Counted from the stretch's first letter, positions 18,029-26,515 are shown. The stretch: DNA of 64,000 nt from CAMDPA01 sp965223035 (GCA_965223035.1 OZ244980.1:558001-622000), one strand, 5' to 3'. The notes: generated by a model not told the origin, from the sequence alone. Numbers and translations: made by a program.

Positions 18029-18091
18029 CGATCATCTTTGTGCGTCAAATGGGAACCGGCTTTGCGGTTCCGCTTTAAGGCATGATGATCC
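18029..18091. repeat. Palindromic intergenic repeat, copy 3 (degenerate)
   Basis: CGATCATCTTTGTGCGTCAA on the left and CGGTTCCGCTTTAAGGCATG on the right: an A/A element with several mutations, located between the riboswitch and the ubiD-like gene. Confidence 0.75.
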
Positions 18092-18233
18092 AAGCCATCG
18101 AGTTGGTACGCGCTTGATGCCGCGCCATAGCCACATCGACGCCGGTTGCATTATTGGCGCCTCTCGCGTCCCGATGTGATGGGCTGCAACGTGTTCGGAA
18201 AAGTCCATCTCGATCCTGCGGCTTTCGGCCGCA

Positions 18234-19730
18234 TCACTCGAAGCCATATTCCCTCCATCGCCTCAACACCAACGCCTCGTCATCGGGCGCGGGCGCGACG
18301 GTTGGGGGGAAGCGTTCGTTGTTCCACTCAGTTTGGCGTTCGAAGGTCCAATTGCGCGTTGCGTCGATCAAAACGCGGTTCCAGATGCCGGCGCCGAGCT
18401 GATTGACGTCGCGCTCGTTGAGCGGCGTTGACGGGTCGAGCGCGTGCCCGAGCAAGCCGGGAAAGATCACCACGCCTCCGTGGCCCGCATTGACGCGGTA
18501 GGCCAGCGCCCAGTCCATCTGCTCGTAGGAGGTGACGTCGATGTCCTGCTCGAACACGAACACATGCTTGTAGCGCCCTTGCCCGGCGCTGGCACCCCAA
18601 AGCGCGGCGGCGATCTGCTTGGGCTGGGCCTGATACTGCTTGTGGATCTTGATATAGATGTTGATGCCGCAGGTGATCGGGGCGCAATAGACGTCGAGTA
18701 CGGCGGGGATGCCCGCGGCGTCCAGGATGTTCCAGGCAATTCCCGCTCGCTGAGCCGACGAGATCACCGCGTTCTCGCTAAAGGAATTCGGCATGTTGCC
18801 TTCTTGCGTCCCGCGTAAGATCGGATCGTTGCGGTGGGTGATGCACGTCACCTCGATGGAAGGTCGCGGTGTCGGTAGGTCGGAGACGTAGCCCGTGAAC
18901 TCCGCAAATGGTCCTTCTGTCTCATAGCTGGCCGGATCCGGATCGATCAGCCCCTCGATGACGATCTCCGCGCTTGCCGGTACGTCGAGATCAACGCTCT
19001 CACAGCGGACCACCGGCACCGGCGTGTTGCGGTAGGCGCCCAGCACGTCGAACTCGCTCATGCCGGCCGGCAGCGGACTGCCGGCAAGGAACCCCATCAG
19101 CGGGTCCCAGCCGATCACGCAGGCGACCGGCATTTTTTCTTTGCGCTCGGCGTATTTGGCAAAATGTTGGCCCCAGTGCTGGCCGCCCTGAATCAGGAGC
19201 GATGGGATCGAGTTCCTTCGACCAACCATACCGCGATAGATGCCGACATTCTGCACGTCCGTATCCGGGTCCTTGGTGACGATACATGCGTAAGTGTTGA
19301 TGTAACGCCCACCTTCGAGGAAATGCCATTTCGGCACCGGAAACTCCAACAGATCGATCGCGTCGCCCGTCACGATGTTCTCTTTGACAGGTCCGGTTGC
19401 GACCCGCGTCGGCGGGATGCGCTCTCGGTTCTTTTTCATGACGTGTCGAACGATTTGTCGGTTGCTGGTGTCCTTGGGGAAGCCCAATGCGAGCGCTAGC
19501 CGCTGTGGCGTGCCGATACCACCGGTAAAAACCCGCCGGCCACGTCCGCGCTCATAACCGCTGATGTTTTCAAACAGCAGCGCCGGTCCATTCCGCTCCA
19601 GGACCTTGCGCGAGATCGTCCCGATTTCACGGTCCCAACTGACCGGCGCCTTAATGCGGTGCAACTCACCTTCGCCTTCCAGCAATTCTATCCACTGCCG
19701 CAAATCCATAAAGCCAGGTTCGTTGCGCAT
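18234..19730 (-). CDS. UbiD family decarboxylase
   Basis: 498 aa from the ATG at 19730, preceded by GGAG at 9-base spacing (the frame is open a little further up). Family motifs: MDLRQWIELLEGEGELHRI at the start, NVGIYRGMVGRRNS near residue 165, and ETEGPFAEFTGYV near residue 276 that holds the catalytic Glu residues. UbiD enzymes use prenylated FMN to decarboxylate (or carboxylate) unsaturated and aromatic acids, so a UbiX partner is needed; none is in the window. The gene stands alone on the minus strand. A half-site CGTATAC lies upstream at 19793, too little to call an operator. Confidence 0.92.
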   Translation of the reverse strand: MRNEPGFMDLRQWIELLEGEGELHRIKAPVSWDREIGTISRKVLERNGPALLFENISGYERGRGRRVFTGGIGTPQRLALALGFPKDTSNRQIVRHVMKKNRERIPPTRVATGPVKENIVTGDAIDLLEFPVPKWHFLEGGRYINTYACIVTKDPDTDVQNVGIYRGMVGRRNSIPSLLIQGGQHWGQHFAKYAERKEKMPVACVIGWDPLMGFLAGSPLPAGMSEFDVLGAYRNTPVPVVRCESVDLDVPASAEIVIEGLIDPDPASYETEGPFAEFTGYVSDLPTPRPSIEVTCITHRNDPILRGTQEGNMPNSFSENAVISSAQRAGIAWNILDAAGIPAVLDVYCAPITCGINIYIKIHKQYQAQPKQIAAALWGASAGQGRYKHVFVFEQDIDVTSYEQMDWALAYRVNAGHGGVVIFPGLLGHALDPSTPLNERDVNQLGAGIWNRVLIDATRNWTFERQTEWNNERFPPTVAPAPDDEALVLRRWREYGFE

Positions 19731-19828
19731 CGTGCATGTCTCCATTGGTTGCCCGGGTCTCACTGCGCGGACCGGACCGGCGAAAATTTAATCGTATACT
19801 GATCGATTGCAGCCGCCGTAAACTCAAG

Positions 19829-20128
19829 CTAAGCGATCACTACAAAGGCGCGCCCCTCGATGCTTTCGCGCGCTGGCGTCGCGTCGGTCTGGTCCGGCGG
19901 CGGGAAGGCCGTATGGAGAGTGGATTGCGCACCGCCATCCTTGACGCTATCCCAACCTTTGATCAGCAGCACCTCATCGGTTGTCATCTCCGGCGCATCA
20001 TACCAGCGCTGACGCGGACTATGGGTGAGAAGGTAGATCTCGCCTACCCGATCGGGAAACACCTGATCCGTCGCCACGAGATCGGACCGTGCTACCGTCG
20101 ATGCAGCGGCGAGCTTGAGCGGCGGGCG
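19829..20128 (-). pseudogene. CmcJ/NvfI-like oxidoreductase, C-terminal remnant
   Basis: About 100 codons without a start: PPLKLAA, then SDLVATDQVFPDRVGEIYLL, RQRWYDAPEMTTDEVLLIKG, and a HTAF...PARESIEGRA ending. This is the C-terminal third of CmcJ/NvfI-type proteins as I remember them. An in-frame TGA at the upstream end, with related residues (DAR) continuing in another frame, indicates decay. The catalytic N-terminal part is missing. Confidence 0.65.
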
Positions 20129-20170
20129 TCACCGGCCAGGACGGCTTCAAATCCGGTAGTCGATGGCGGT

Positions 20171-20635
20171 TCATCCAGACAAGCGCCGCCATGCATCGAG
20201 CAGGGGCTGGATCCTTGCGGCCAGCTCGGCATCGGCCGCGAGCATGAAATAATCGGGATCATGTGGAAGCCCCTCAACCGTCACCCACCGCCGGGCAATG
20301 AGCCAGTCTTGGCCGATCTTCTTCAGCTCATCCGCATAGAGGCCGGTCATGGCGATCTTGTAGCCGGTGGGGGTGGCGACGGTGACAACGGTCGTCGACC
20401 GACCGGTGGCGGTTTTGCCGTTCTCGTCAATATGATAGTAAGGCGATGTCGTGGTGTGGCGGCTTCCCAACGCGTTGCCATGGATTTCGGCATAGGTGCG
20501 CAGGTTGTCGCGCCCACGAATAGCTTTGTCGCCTTGCCCAAAAATGCCATCTTCGGTGAAGCAATTGGCCCAGCCGTCGGCATCTTTGCCGTCAATGGTC
20601 AAGGTATAAGCAGCTAGGCGCTCGAAGATTTTCAA
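20171..20635 (-). CDS. SnoaL-like/NTF2-fold protein, start disturbed by repeat
   Basis: About 154 aa: KIFERLAAYTLTIDGKDADG, WANCFTEDGIFGQGDKAIRG, SRHTTTSPYYHIDENGKTAT, then ADELKKIGQDWLIARRWVTV. This is the cone-shaped SnoaL_4 fold found in ring-hydroxylating-dioxygenase small-subunit-like and polyketide-cyclase-like proteins. The family normally starts just before DLDKLKIF. No ATG is there, only a TTG at 20635, because a 154-bp palindromic element ends 6 bases upstream. The frame stays open through the element into an unrelated segment, so a fused protein of 248 aa is also possible. Confidence 0.6.
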   Translation of the reverse strand: MKIFERLAAYTLTIDGKDADGWANCFTEDGIFGQGDKAIRGRDNLRTYAEIHGNALGSRHTTTSPYYHIDENGKTATGRSTTVVTVATPTGYKIAMTGLYADELKKIGQDWLIARRWVTVEGLPHDPDYFMLAADAELAARIQPLLDAWRRLSG

Positions 20636-20640
20636 CTTGT

Positions 20641-20794
20641 CTAGATCATCGCGCCTTAAATCGGAACCGCAACGCCGGTTCCAATTGCGCCGGTTCCGAT
20701 TTAAGGCGCAAAGATGATCGCTCTTAAAGTGGTGAGCAACTTTCTGCCTTTCATCGGGATCGTTCCGATTCCGATGAAAGGCAGGTTGCTCTAG
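20641..20794. repeat. Composite palindromic repeat, copy 4 (A + B units)
   Basis: Two palindromic units in tandem, joined by a short spacer: an A/A-like unit with a 12-base inner duplication (CCGGTTCCAATTGCGCCGG) and a B/B unit (CAACTTTCTGCC ... GGCAGGTTGCTCTAG). It is nearly identical to the element at 36311 and, reversed, to that at 43570. It is read through in frame by the SnoaL-like gene. Confidence 0.93.
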
Positions 20795-20968
20795 GTAATC
20801 CCGGAATGCGTCCATCTCTTGCTCAAGTCCGCTGCGCGTCCAATGATCCTGCGGGTCGCCGATCGATAAACGTTGGGCTTCTGGCCACCCATGACCCGCA
20901 TGGCGGACGAAAATCATATAGCCGCCCAGTTCTAAATCAATCGGCGTGAAGCCACGGCGGCGAGCGGT
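20795..20968 (-). pseudogene. Unidentified C-terminal gene fragment in front of the repeat
   Basis: About 58 codons in the frame that enters the composite repeat: RRRGFTPIDLELGGYMIFVR, HAGHGWPEAQRLSIGDPQDH, then WTRSGLEQEMDAFRDYLE. It looks protein-coding, with a stop just upstream. I do not recognise the family; it may be the end of a gene cut by the element. Confidence 0.3.
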
Positions 20969-21196
20969 TTAGAGGACGGCCCAGAAAACCAGGTTGACCC
21001 GCAAGAAAGGTCGCCAGAAAGGTCGCCAAAAGGGCATCAGTTCGGCCGGCAGATCTCGCGCGTCCGCGGCTTGCAACCGGCATCGCTCAGAGCGCCATGA
21101 CGTGCGGCAGCGGTGCCGACCGAGCCGCTCAGGATCATCGGCTGGCGTCAGGTATCGCCGGCCGATGAAGCCTCCGCCGGTGCGCGCGGCCGCTGC

Positions 21197-21517
21197 CTAT
21201 TCAGGTGCGTCGCCCAAACGCCAGCAGGGATCGCGGTGCGTCTGTTCGTGCCGCGCGACTCGACGCAGCGCATCGTCACTGAGATGCATCGACGAGGGAA
21301 TACAGGGCAAAATCACGTAAAAGACGTTATCTGCTTCTTCGACAATCCTGACCTCCACCCCTTCGGGAATTTCCTTGCCAGGAATGACCCGGCGCAGTTC
21401 TTCACCGTAAACTCGGGTCGGATCGGCCAAAAGCCGTTCGCGAAAGCCGGGGTCCTTCAAAGCCTTGACGACGAGGTCGGCGTCAAAGCCTGCGCGTTGG
21501 AACGCAATGTCGCTCAC
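21197..21517 (-). CDS. NHLP-leader-like small protein, candidate RiPP precursor
   Basis: 106 aa from the GTG at 21517, chosen because GGAGG stands 5 bases upstream. The protein resembles the nitrile-hydratase-like leader peptide family: DADLVVKALKDPGFRERLLA (as in NHase alpha VAKAWTDPGFKATLL), then IPEGVEVRIVEEADNVFYVI followed by LP, then HLSDDALRRVA, which matches the usual leader end LSDEELxxVAGG except that GG is absent. The remaining 19 residues after the helix (RHEQTHRDPCWRLGDAPE region) would be the core. No cyclodehydratase, radical SAM or LanM gene is in the window. It may instead be a stand-alone NHase-derived protein. Confidence 0.65.
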   Translation of the reverse strand: MSDIAFQRAGFDADLVVKALKDPGFRERLLADPTRVYGEELRRVIPGKEIPEGVEVRIVEEADNVFYVILPCIPSSMHLSDDALRRVARHEQTHRDPCWRLGDAPE

Positions 21518-21746
21518 GATCGCCTCCATGTGTGACGGATCTATATCGCACAGCACCTCACCCCGCAACACATCTTGACCGCGCCGATAGAGCGCGCATT
21601 TACCGACCTGCTGAGCGGCCGCAAAGCGATCCCCCAAAGGCCAGCGAACCCGGTGTCGGTTAAGCTCGAACTGCCTCATTTTTGGCGGAGGCCTATTCGA
21701 CCAACCAAGACCGGGGTTTGATGGCCTGCCCACATGATAGCGGAAA

Positions 21747-22142
21747 TCAGTCTATTCGTCGTCCCCAGTAAATGCGTGCTTGAGCGATATGATCTTGGCT
21801 GAGGTGGTAGACGCCAGCCATCCGCATCGTCACTACGCTTCCCTTCGTTAACGGGCCAAGCAGGAAATCCGGAATATCCATCTCAGCATGCATAACACAA
21901 TCCAATTCCACGGCCGATATACCGGCGCTGACAATGACGTTGCGGGGTATCAGATCAATCTTCACATTTTGATTGCTTTGCTTGAAGAAACGAATGAGCT
22001 GCTCCCGACCCGTTACCTGAGTTTTCGGGTTTTCAAAGATCGCGTCTGGTGTAAAAAAATCATTGACCAGATCATCGAAGCGCCTGTCATTGTGCGTGGC
22101 GTAATACTGATTCCAGTAGTTCTCATCAACTTGTCTGATCAT
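21747..22142 (-). CDS. SnoaL-like domain protein
   Basis: 131 aa from ATG 22142 (MIRQVDENYWNQYYATHNDR); a GTG three codons earlier is possible. NTF2-like fold: FFTPDAIFENPKTQVTGREQ, a middle strand pair, and the C-terminal GVYHLSQDHIAQARIYWG. Such proteins are isomerases, dehydratases or hydrolases, or simply ligand binders. It lies 230 bases upstream of the NHLP-like gene on the same strand and could be co-transcribed with it. Function unknown. Confidence 0.75.
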   Translation of the reverse strand: MIRQVDENYWNQYYATHNDRRFDDLVNDFFTPDAIFENPKTQVTGREQLIRFFKQSNQNVKIDLIPRNVIVSAGISAVELDCVMHAEMDIPDFLLGPLTKGSVVTMRMAGVYHLSQDHIAQARIYWGRRID

Positions 22143-22391
22143 TTTTTGCACTAGCCTTTTGGCATGCTGAGATTTGGCATGTTGAGATTCGGCATGTTCT
22201 GGCGCCGCCCCCAGAGCGGTTAACTTCCGCCCATGGGGTAGCCGGTCTTGCCTTACCAGTTTTCGTCGTCATGGGGCCCCACTCAACCACGTCGCAGTCG
22301 TTTGATGCAGGCTGCTTGGTCGGGCACGTGACCGGATCAGCTGGCTGATCAAACGAGGTTTCAAGCGCAGTCCGCGCCTTTTTACTTGGGT

Positions 22392-23009
22392 TTACTGAAA
22401 CCTCGGCGAGAACAGCAGCTTCACGTAGGACCGCAGCAGCATGACCTGCTGGGCGGTTATCAGCGGTTCTCCGACTGCGCGCGCCATCACAATGCCGCCT
22501 TCAATGATAGAGCTGACCATGTCTGCTAGGTGATCGAGATCCACTTGGTCATTCAACGGGTAGACCTCGGCGATTTCGTCAAACATCGCCCGGAACCGAC
22601 GACGCCAACCAAGCACCGCCCGGCGGTTGGCGTCGCGCACATCCCGATCAAACAACCGATCCTGATAGACTGCCGTGGCGACAACACATCCTGGATGCCC
22701 ACCTGGCATATCCTCGATCAGCTCAGCCAGCAGCTTCAAGCCGATCAGCGCCGCCTGTAGTGGGTCGTCGGATAAGTCCCGTGCGCGCCCGAGCAGGTCG
22801 TCAAACAGCTGATCCTCCACGGCGATGTGGCGCTCAATCAGCGCGCGTGCGAGCGCGTTCTTGTCGCGGAAGTGATAAAAGAAGCCGCTTTTCGTGATTT
22901 CCGCGCTGGCGACGATTTCGTCGATCGAGGTGGCGTCGAAGCCCTTTGCCAACACGGAGTCTTGGGCGACATCCAGGATCTTTTTGCGGGTCTCTCGTCC
23001 ACGCGCCAT
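22392..23009 (-). CDS. TetR/AcrR family transcriptional regulator
   Basis: 205 aa from the ATG at 23009 (MARGRETRKKILDVAQDSVL). The N-terminal TetR helix-turn-helix reads SIDEIVASAEITKSGFFYHF; the rest is an all-alpha ligand domain with the TetR_C-like GGHPGCVVATAVYQ segment. It is divergent from the homocysteine-methyltransferase-like gene, and two GGGxACAGTACCGC-like sites lie between them. It probably represses that gene and itself. Confidence 0.9.
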   Translation of the reverse strand: MARGRETRKKILDVAQDSVLAKGFDATSIDEIVASAEITKSGFFYHFRDKNALARALIERHIAVEDQLFDDLLGRARDLSDDPLQAALIGLKLLAELIEDMPGGHPGCVVATAVYQDRLFDRDVRDANRRAVLGWRRRFRAMFDEIAEVYPLNDQVDLDHLADMVSSIIEGGIVMARAVGEPLITAQQVMLLRSYVKLLFSPRFQ

Positions 23010-23034
23010 GGCACATCCTTTTATAATCCGTACG

Positions 23035-23050
23035 GCGGGTACAGTACCGC
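23035..23050. promoter_or_regulatory. Putative TetR operator, palindromic site
   Basis: GCGGGTACAGTACCGC contains the perfect 11-bp palindrome GGTACAGTACC, 26 bases upstream of the tetR start. A related sequence, GGGACAGTACCGC, occurs at 23136-23148 in front of the divergent gene. Confidence 0.5.
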
Positions 23051-23135
23051 TGGTATGGTATTTCACTTTTTTGTGCTGCGCTCGCGAATTTCGAGCCGGG
23101 TAGGCTTCTGTTTCTCAAACGAAAACTTATTTTTC

Positions 23136-23148
23136 GGGACAGTACCGC
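23136..23148. promoter_or_regulatory. Putative second TetR operator
   Basis: GGGACAGTACCGC shares ACAGTACCGC with the palindrome at 23035 and lies 75 bases before the methyltransferase-like gene. Confidence 0.35.
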
Positions 23149-23222
23149 AAGTCGGCTTTCATCGCCAGGGCGTTCGGCTGCATACCAATCCCAACGGACT
23201 TCGTGCCGATTGGAGATCGACA

Positions 23223-24170
23223 ATGACAGGCGTAGAAAGACTGCTGACGACACATCGACCATTGCTGACTGATGGCGGTTTTGAGACGTGGCTGTTCTTT
23301 CAACAGGGCTTCGAGGCTCCTGAATTTGCTGCCATCGTATTGATGGACGACGAACAGGCGCGGCAGGCCATGCGCCGGTATTTCGACGGCTTTTTCCGCA
23401 TGGCGGCGGCAGCCCAGACTGGGTTCGTGCTCGATACCAACACCTGGCGGGGTTGTACCCATTGGGGCGCGAAACTCAACAGGTCTCAATCGCAGATGCT
23501 GCAGCTGAGTTGGGACGCGGTGAATTTTGCCAAGGAAATGCGGGTTCAGTGGCAGGCGCGTGTCTCACCTATCCTTGTAAATGGCGTGGTTGGGCCGGCT
23601 GGTGATGGTTATCAGCCGGGCAAGGTGCCGGACGTGGCCGAAGCACGGGATATGCACCGGCCGCAAATCAGGACTCTGGCGCAGGCTGGTGTGGACATGG
23701 TTTCGGCGATAACCATGACCAATCCCGGTGAAGCGATCGGCATCGCGCACGCCGCAACGGAACAGCATCTGCCGGTCGTTGTCTCCTTCACAGTGGAAAC
23801 CGACGGTCGGCTGCCAACGGGTGAGCTGCTGGGCGATGCGATCCGTTCGGTCGATGCGGCCACCAACGGCGCTCCAATTTACTACATGGTCAACTGTGCG
23901 CATCCGGATCATTTCCGCGATGCGATTTCGCGCGGTACCGACTGGGTGGCGCGCATCGGTGGCGTTCGTGCCAATGCATCGCGCTTAAGCCATGCCGAAC
24001 TTGATGTGGCCGAAACGCTCGATGACGGCGATCCAGCTGAGTTCGGACGACTGCATGCCGACCTGGCTGGACTGCTGCCCAACCTGCGCGTGTTCGGCGG
24101 GTGTTGCGGCACAGATCATCGCCATGTCGGCAGTGTCTCCCAGCACCTGCACCGCAAATCCGCAGCGTGA
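23223..24170 (+). CDS. Homocysteine S-methyltransferase family protein
   Basis: 315 aa from the ATG at 23223. TIM barrel of the Pfam S-methyl_trans family: LLTDGGFETWLFFQQGFEAP at the start, a zinc-ligand Cys in MVNCAHPDHF near residue 222, and the C-terminal VFGGCCGTDHRHV with the Cys pair. All three zinc-binding cysteines are present. Members transfer methyl groups from betaine, S-methylmethionine or similar donors to homocysteine. With sarcosine oxidase nearby, betaine or methylated-amine metabolism is a reasonable inference but not shown. Likely controlled by the adjacent TetR protein. Confidence 0.88.
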   Translation: MTGVERLLTTHRPLLTDGGFETWLFFQQGFEAPEFAAIVLMDDEQARQAMRRYFDGFFRMAAAAQTGFVLDTNTWRGCTHWGAKLNRSQSQMLQLSWDAVNFAKEMRVQWQARVSPILVNGVVGPAGDGYQPGKVPDVAEARDMHRPQIRTLAQAGVDMVSAITMTNPGEAIGIAHAATEQHLPVVVSFTVETDGRLPTGELLGDAIRSVDAATNGAPIYYMVNCAHPDHFRDAISRGTDWVARIGGVRANASRLSHAELDVAETLDDGDPAEFGRLHADLAGLLPNLRVFGGCCGTDHRHVGSVSQHLHRKSAA

Positions 24171-24238
24171 GGTGGTGGGCGGGCGGCGCCACGTCGGGTG
24201 CCCAGAGCACGTCAACTGTGTTAGCAAGGGGCACGCAT

Positions 24239-24440
24239 CTATTCCGGGATCGGCGCGCCCGGCACCGCTTCGTGGGCGTTCGCTGGGACGAGTTCGACCG
24301 GTCGCAGTTTCGTGCCAGGCAGAATTTCAAGGCGCGGATCGCAATCGACCATCGCTGACGCCAACTTTTCAGGCACGCTGAAGTCGCCCCCTGCCCGGGC
24401 CGTTCCGTTTGCGATCCGGATGTCGAGGGCAACTTCGCCG
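24239..24440 (-). pseudogene. C-terminal gene fragment truncated by a repeat
   Basis: About 66 codons with no start: GEVALDIRIANGTARAGGDF, SVPEKLASAMVDCDPRLEIL, PGTKLRPVELVPANAHEAVP, then GAPIPE and a TAG stop. Amino-acid composition looks coding. The upstream side ends exactly at the palindromic repeat at 24441. I do not recognise the family. Confidence 0.4.
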
Positions 24441-24504
24441 CTAGATCATCGCGCCTTAAATCGGAACCGGCTTTGCGGTTCCGATTTAAAGCGCGATGAT
24501 CTAG
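24441..24504. repeat. Palindromic intergenic repeat, copy 5 (A/A)
   Basis: CTAG-bounded element with two A arms; inner part GGAACCGGCTTTGCGGTTCC. One arm carries a single change (TTTAAAGCG). The 270 bases between it and the nitrile hydratase gene hold no gene that I can see. Confidence 0.92.
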
Positions 24505-24777
24505 CGCGACAGGTGTCTGGACCTGCCGGGTCGAGCCCGCGCCTGACGACCACCGTGGCAACACTCCATTTGCGCATAACACGGCACGCCCAATGGGAAC
24601 CTGAAGGTGACGCGCGGCTGATCTGTGGGCTCAAGCGCGCTGGCTGTTTGCCAAGTCCGCTTTGGAGATTTATCGTCTGCTGCTTGATGATCGTGCGCTG
24701 CAGCGGTTCCGGTGGACAGCCGTTGGATGCGCAATGGACGATCTGCCCGACCGCCATCGACCCGAGGAAGACGACCC

Positions 24778-25449
24778 ATGTCGAACGCGCCTCATCACCC
24801 TCACCACGCGCAGGAGGGCGAACACGATCACGGCTCCGAGCTCAGCGAGATGCAGCTTCGCGTGAAGGCGCTGGAGACAGTGCTGGCGGAGAAGGGATAT
24901 CTCGACCCCACGGCACTCGACCTCATCGTGGAAGCCTACGAGACCAAGATCGGGCCTCACATTGGCGCGAGGGTGGTCGCCAAGGCCTGGACCGATCCCG
25001 GTTTTAAAGCCACCCTGTTGGAGGACGCCAGCAAAGCGATCGCCTCGCTCGGGCTTTCGACCAGGGTCGGCGACCACCTCGTCGCCGTCGAGAACACCGC
25101 GCGGCGCCACAACATGGTCGTGTGCACGCTTTGCTCGTGCTACCCCTGGGATATCTTAGGGTTACCACCGACCTGGTACAAATCGGCGCCCTATCGATCG
25201 CGCTCCGTCAAGGAGCCGCGCGGCGTGCTGGCCGACTTCGGCGTCAGCCTGCCCGCCTCCACCGAGATCCGGGTATGGGATTCCACCGCCGAGACACGGT
25301 TTATCGTGATCCCGAGGCGTCCGGCCGGCACCGAAGGGTGGAGTGAGGAGCGCCTCGCCATGCTGGTGACGCGCGACTCGATGGTGGGCACCGGGCTCGC
25401 GCTCGATCCTGCGGATGTGACGCCGGCGGGCGGGGAGGCAGCGCTATGA
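24778..25449 (+). CDS. nthA: Nitrile hydratase alpha subunit, cobalt type
   Basis: 223 aa from ATG 24778, with GAGGAAG about 9 bases upstream. The metal site reads VCTLCSCYPW (residues about 117-126): CTLCSC with Thr is the signature of non-corrin cobalt NHases, whereas Fe types carry CSLCSC. DSMVGTGLA-type C-terminal motif RPAGTEGWSEERLAMLVTRD is present. The N-terminus is His-rich (HHPHHAQEGEHDHG), which could help collect cobalt. The enzyme hydrates nitriles to amides. The stop overlaps the beta gene by 4 bases. Confidence 0.95.
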   Translation: MSNAPHHPHHAQEGEHDHGSELSEMQLRVKALETVLAEKGYLDPTALDLIVEAYETKIGPHIGARVVAKAWTDPGFKATLLEDASKAIASLGLSTRVGDHLVAVENTARRHNMVVCTLCSCYPWDILGLPPTWYKSAPYRSRSVKEPRGVLADFGVSLPASTEIRVWDSTAETRFIVIPRRPAGTEGWSEERLAMLVTRDSMVGTGLALDPADVTPAGGEAAL

Positions 25450-26111
25450 ACGGAATCCACGACATGGGCGGCATGGATGGCTTCGGCAAGGTCGAGCCGG
25501 AGCCGAACGAACCCGTGTTTCACGCCGTCTGGGAAGGCCGCGTCCTGGCCATGTCGCGCGCGTTTGGCGCTCTGCGCTGCTGGAACATCGACCAATCGCG
25601 CTTCGTCATCGAGCAGATGAAGCCGGCGGCGTACCTGACCAGCTCATATTACCGGAAATGGCATTTGCGCAACGAAACGCTGGCTTTGCAACACGGGTTG
25701 GTGAGTGCTGAGGAGCTGGCGGCCGGCCACGCCATCGCGCCTGCCAAACCGGTGCCGGGCCAACCGCTCAAGGTTGAGAACGTTGAGCAGTCGAACACGC
25801 GCGGCCATTTCAGCCGGCCAGAGCCCCATCCGGCACGCTTTCAGCCCGGAGATCAGGTTCGCACGGTGAACATTAATCCGACGGGGCATACACGACTGCC
25901 GCGCTACGCCCGCGGGCGCTCCGGCGTCGTCGAGCGATTGCACGGGGCGCACGTGTATCCGGACTCGCTGGTCGCTGGTCGCGGCGAAGACCCGCAATGG
26001 CTTTACACCGTCGTGTTCAAGGCGACCGAGATCTGGGGCGCGGACGCTGATCCCGCGCTGCAGATCTCCATCGAGGCCTTCGAGCCTTATCTTGAGGCTG
26101 TGAACGGCTGA
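25446..26111 (+). CDS. nthB: Nitrile hydratase beta subunit
   Basis: 221 aa. Begins MNGIHDMGGMDGFGKVEPEP, the canonical beta-subunit start, and the C-terminal SH3-like barrel shows RFQPGDQVRTVNINPTGHTR and PRYARGRSGVVERLHGAHVY. It forms the heterodimer with the alpha subunit and shapes the substrate pocket. Overlaps alpha by ATGA and precedes the accessory gene by 14 bases. Confidence 0.95.
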   Translation: MNGIHDMGGMDGFGKVEPEPNEPVFHAVWEGRVLAMSRAFGALRCWNIDQSRFVIEQMKPAAYLTSSYYRKWHLRNETLALQHGLVSAEELAAGHAIAPAKPVPGQPLKVENVEQSNTRGHFSRPEPHPARFQPGDQVRTVNINPTGHTRLPRYARGRSGVVERLHGAHVYPDSLVAGRGEDPQWLYTVVFKATEIWGADADPALQISIEAFEPYLEAVNG

Positions 26112-26125
26112 GCGGGCGCGCGGGC

Positions 26126-26515
26126 ATGACCACGATCGATCCGAAGCGCGCCGAGATTGCCGCCCGGTCCAATCCCGGTATCCCGTCGGACAACGACGGC
26201 CCCGTGTTCAATGAGCCGTGGGAAGCGCAGGCTTTCGCTATGGCGCTGGCTCTGTTCGACCGCGGGCTGTTCACGTGGGGCGAATGGGCGGCAATGCTCG
26301 GTGAGGAGATCAAGCGGGCGCAAGCTGCCGGCGACCCCGACACCGGGTCGACCTATTACCACCATTGGCTGGCCACGCTGGAGCGAATGGTTGCGGAAAA
26401 GCAGCTCGCGACGCGGGACCAGCTTGCCCACACGCACGCCGCCTGGGCGCAGGCCGCACAACGCACGCCGCACGGCACGTCGATCGAGCTGCGGTCGGAG
26501 GATTATCGCGCGTGA
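26126..26515 (+). CDS. Nitrile hydratase accessory/activator protein
   Basis: 129 aa, related to the N-terminal domain of the beta subunit: FNEPWEAQAFAMALALFDRG, FTWGEWAAMLGEEIKRAQAA, then TYYHHWLATLERMVAEKQLA. Small proteins of this kind (P14K, NhlE type) deliver cobalt to the alpha subunit by subunit swapping. It is the third gene of the operon. No NhlF-type cobalt permease is seen next to it. Confidence 0.88.
   Translation: MTTIDPKRAEIAARSNPGIPSDNDGPVFNEPWEAQAFAMALALFDRGLFTWGEWAAMLGEEIKRAQAAGDPDTGSTYYHHWLATLERMVAEKQLATRDQLAHTHAAWAQAAQRTPHGTSIELRSEDYRA

Noticed and set aside
19789..19799. CGTATAC half-site upstream of the UbiD-type gene, resembling the GntR operator
   Set aside because: Only one half of the palindrome is present and a 7-base match is expected by chance.
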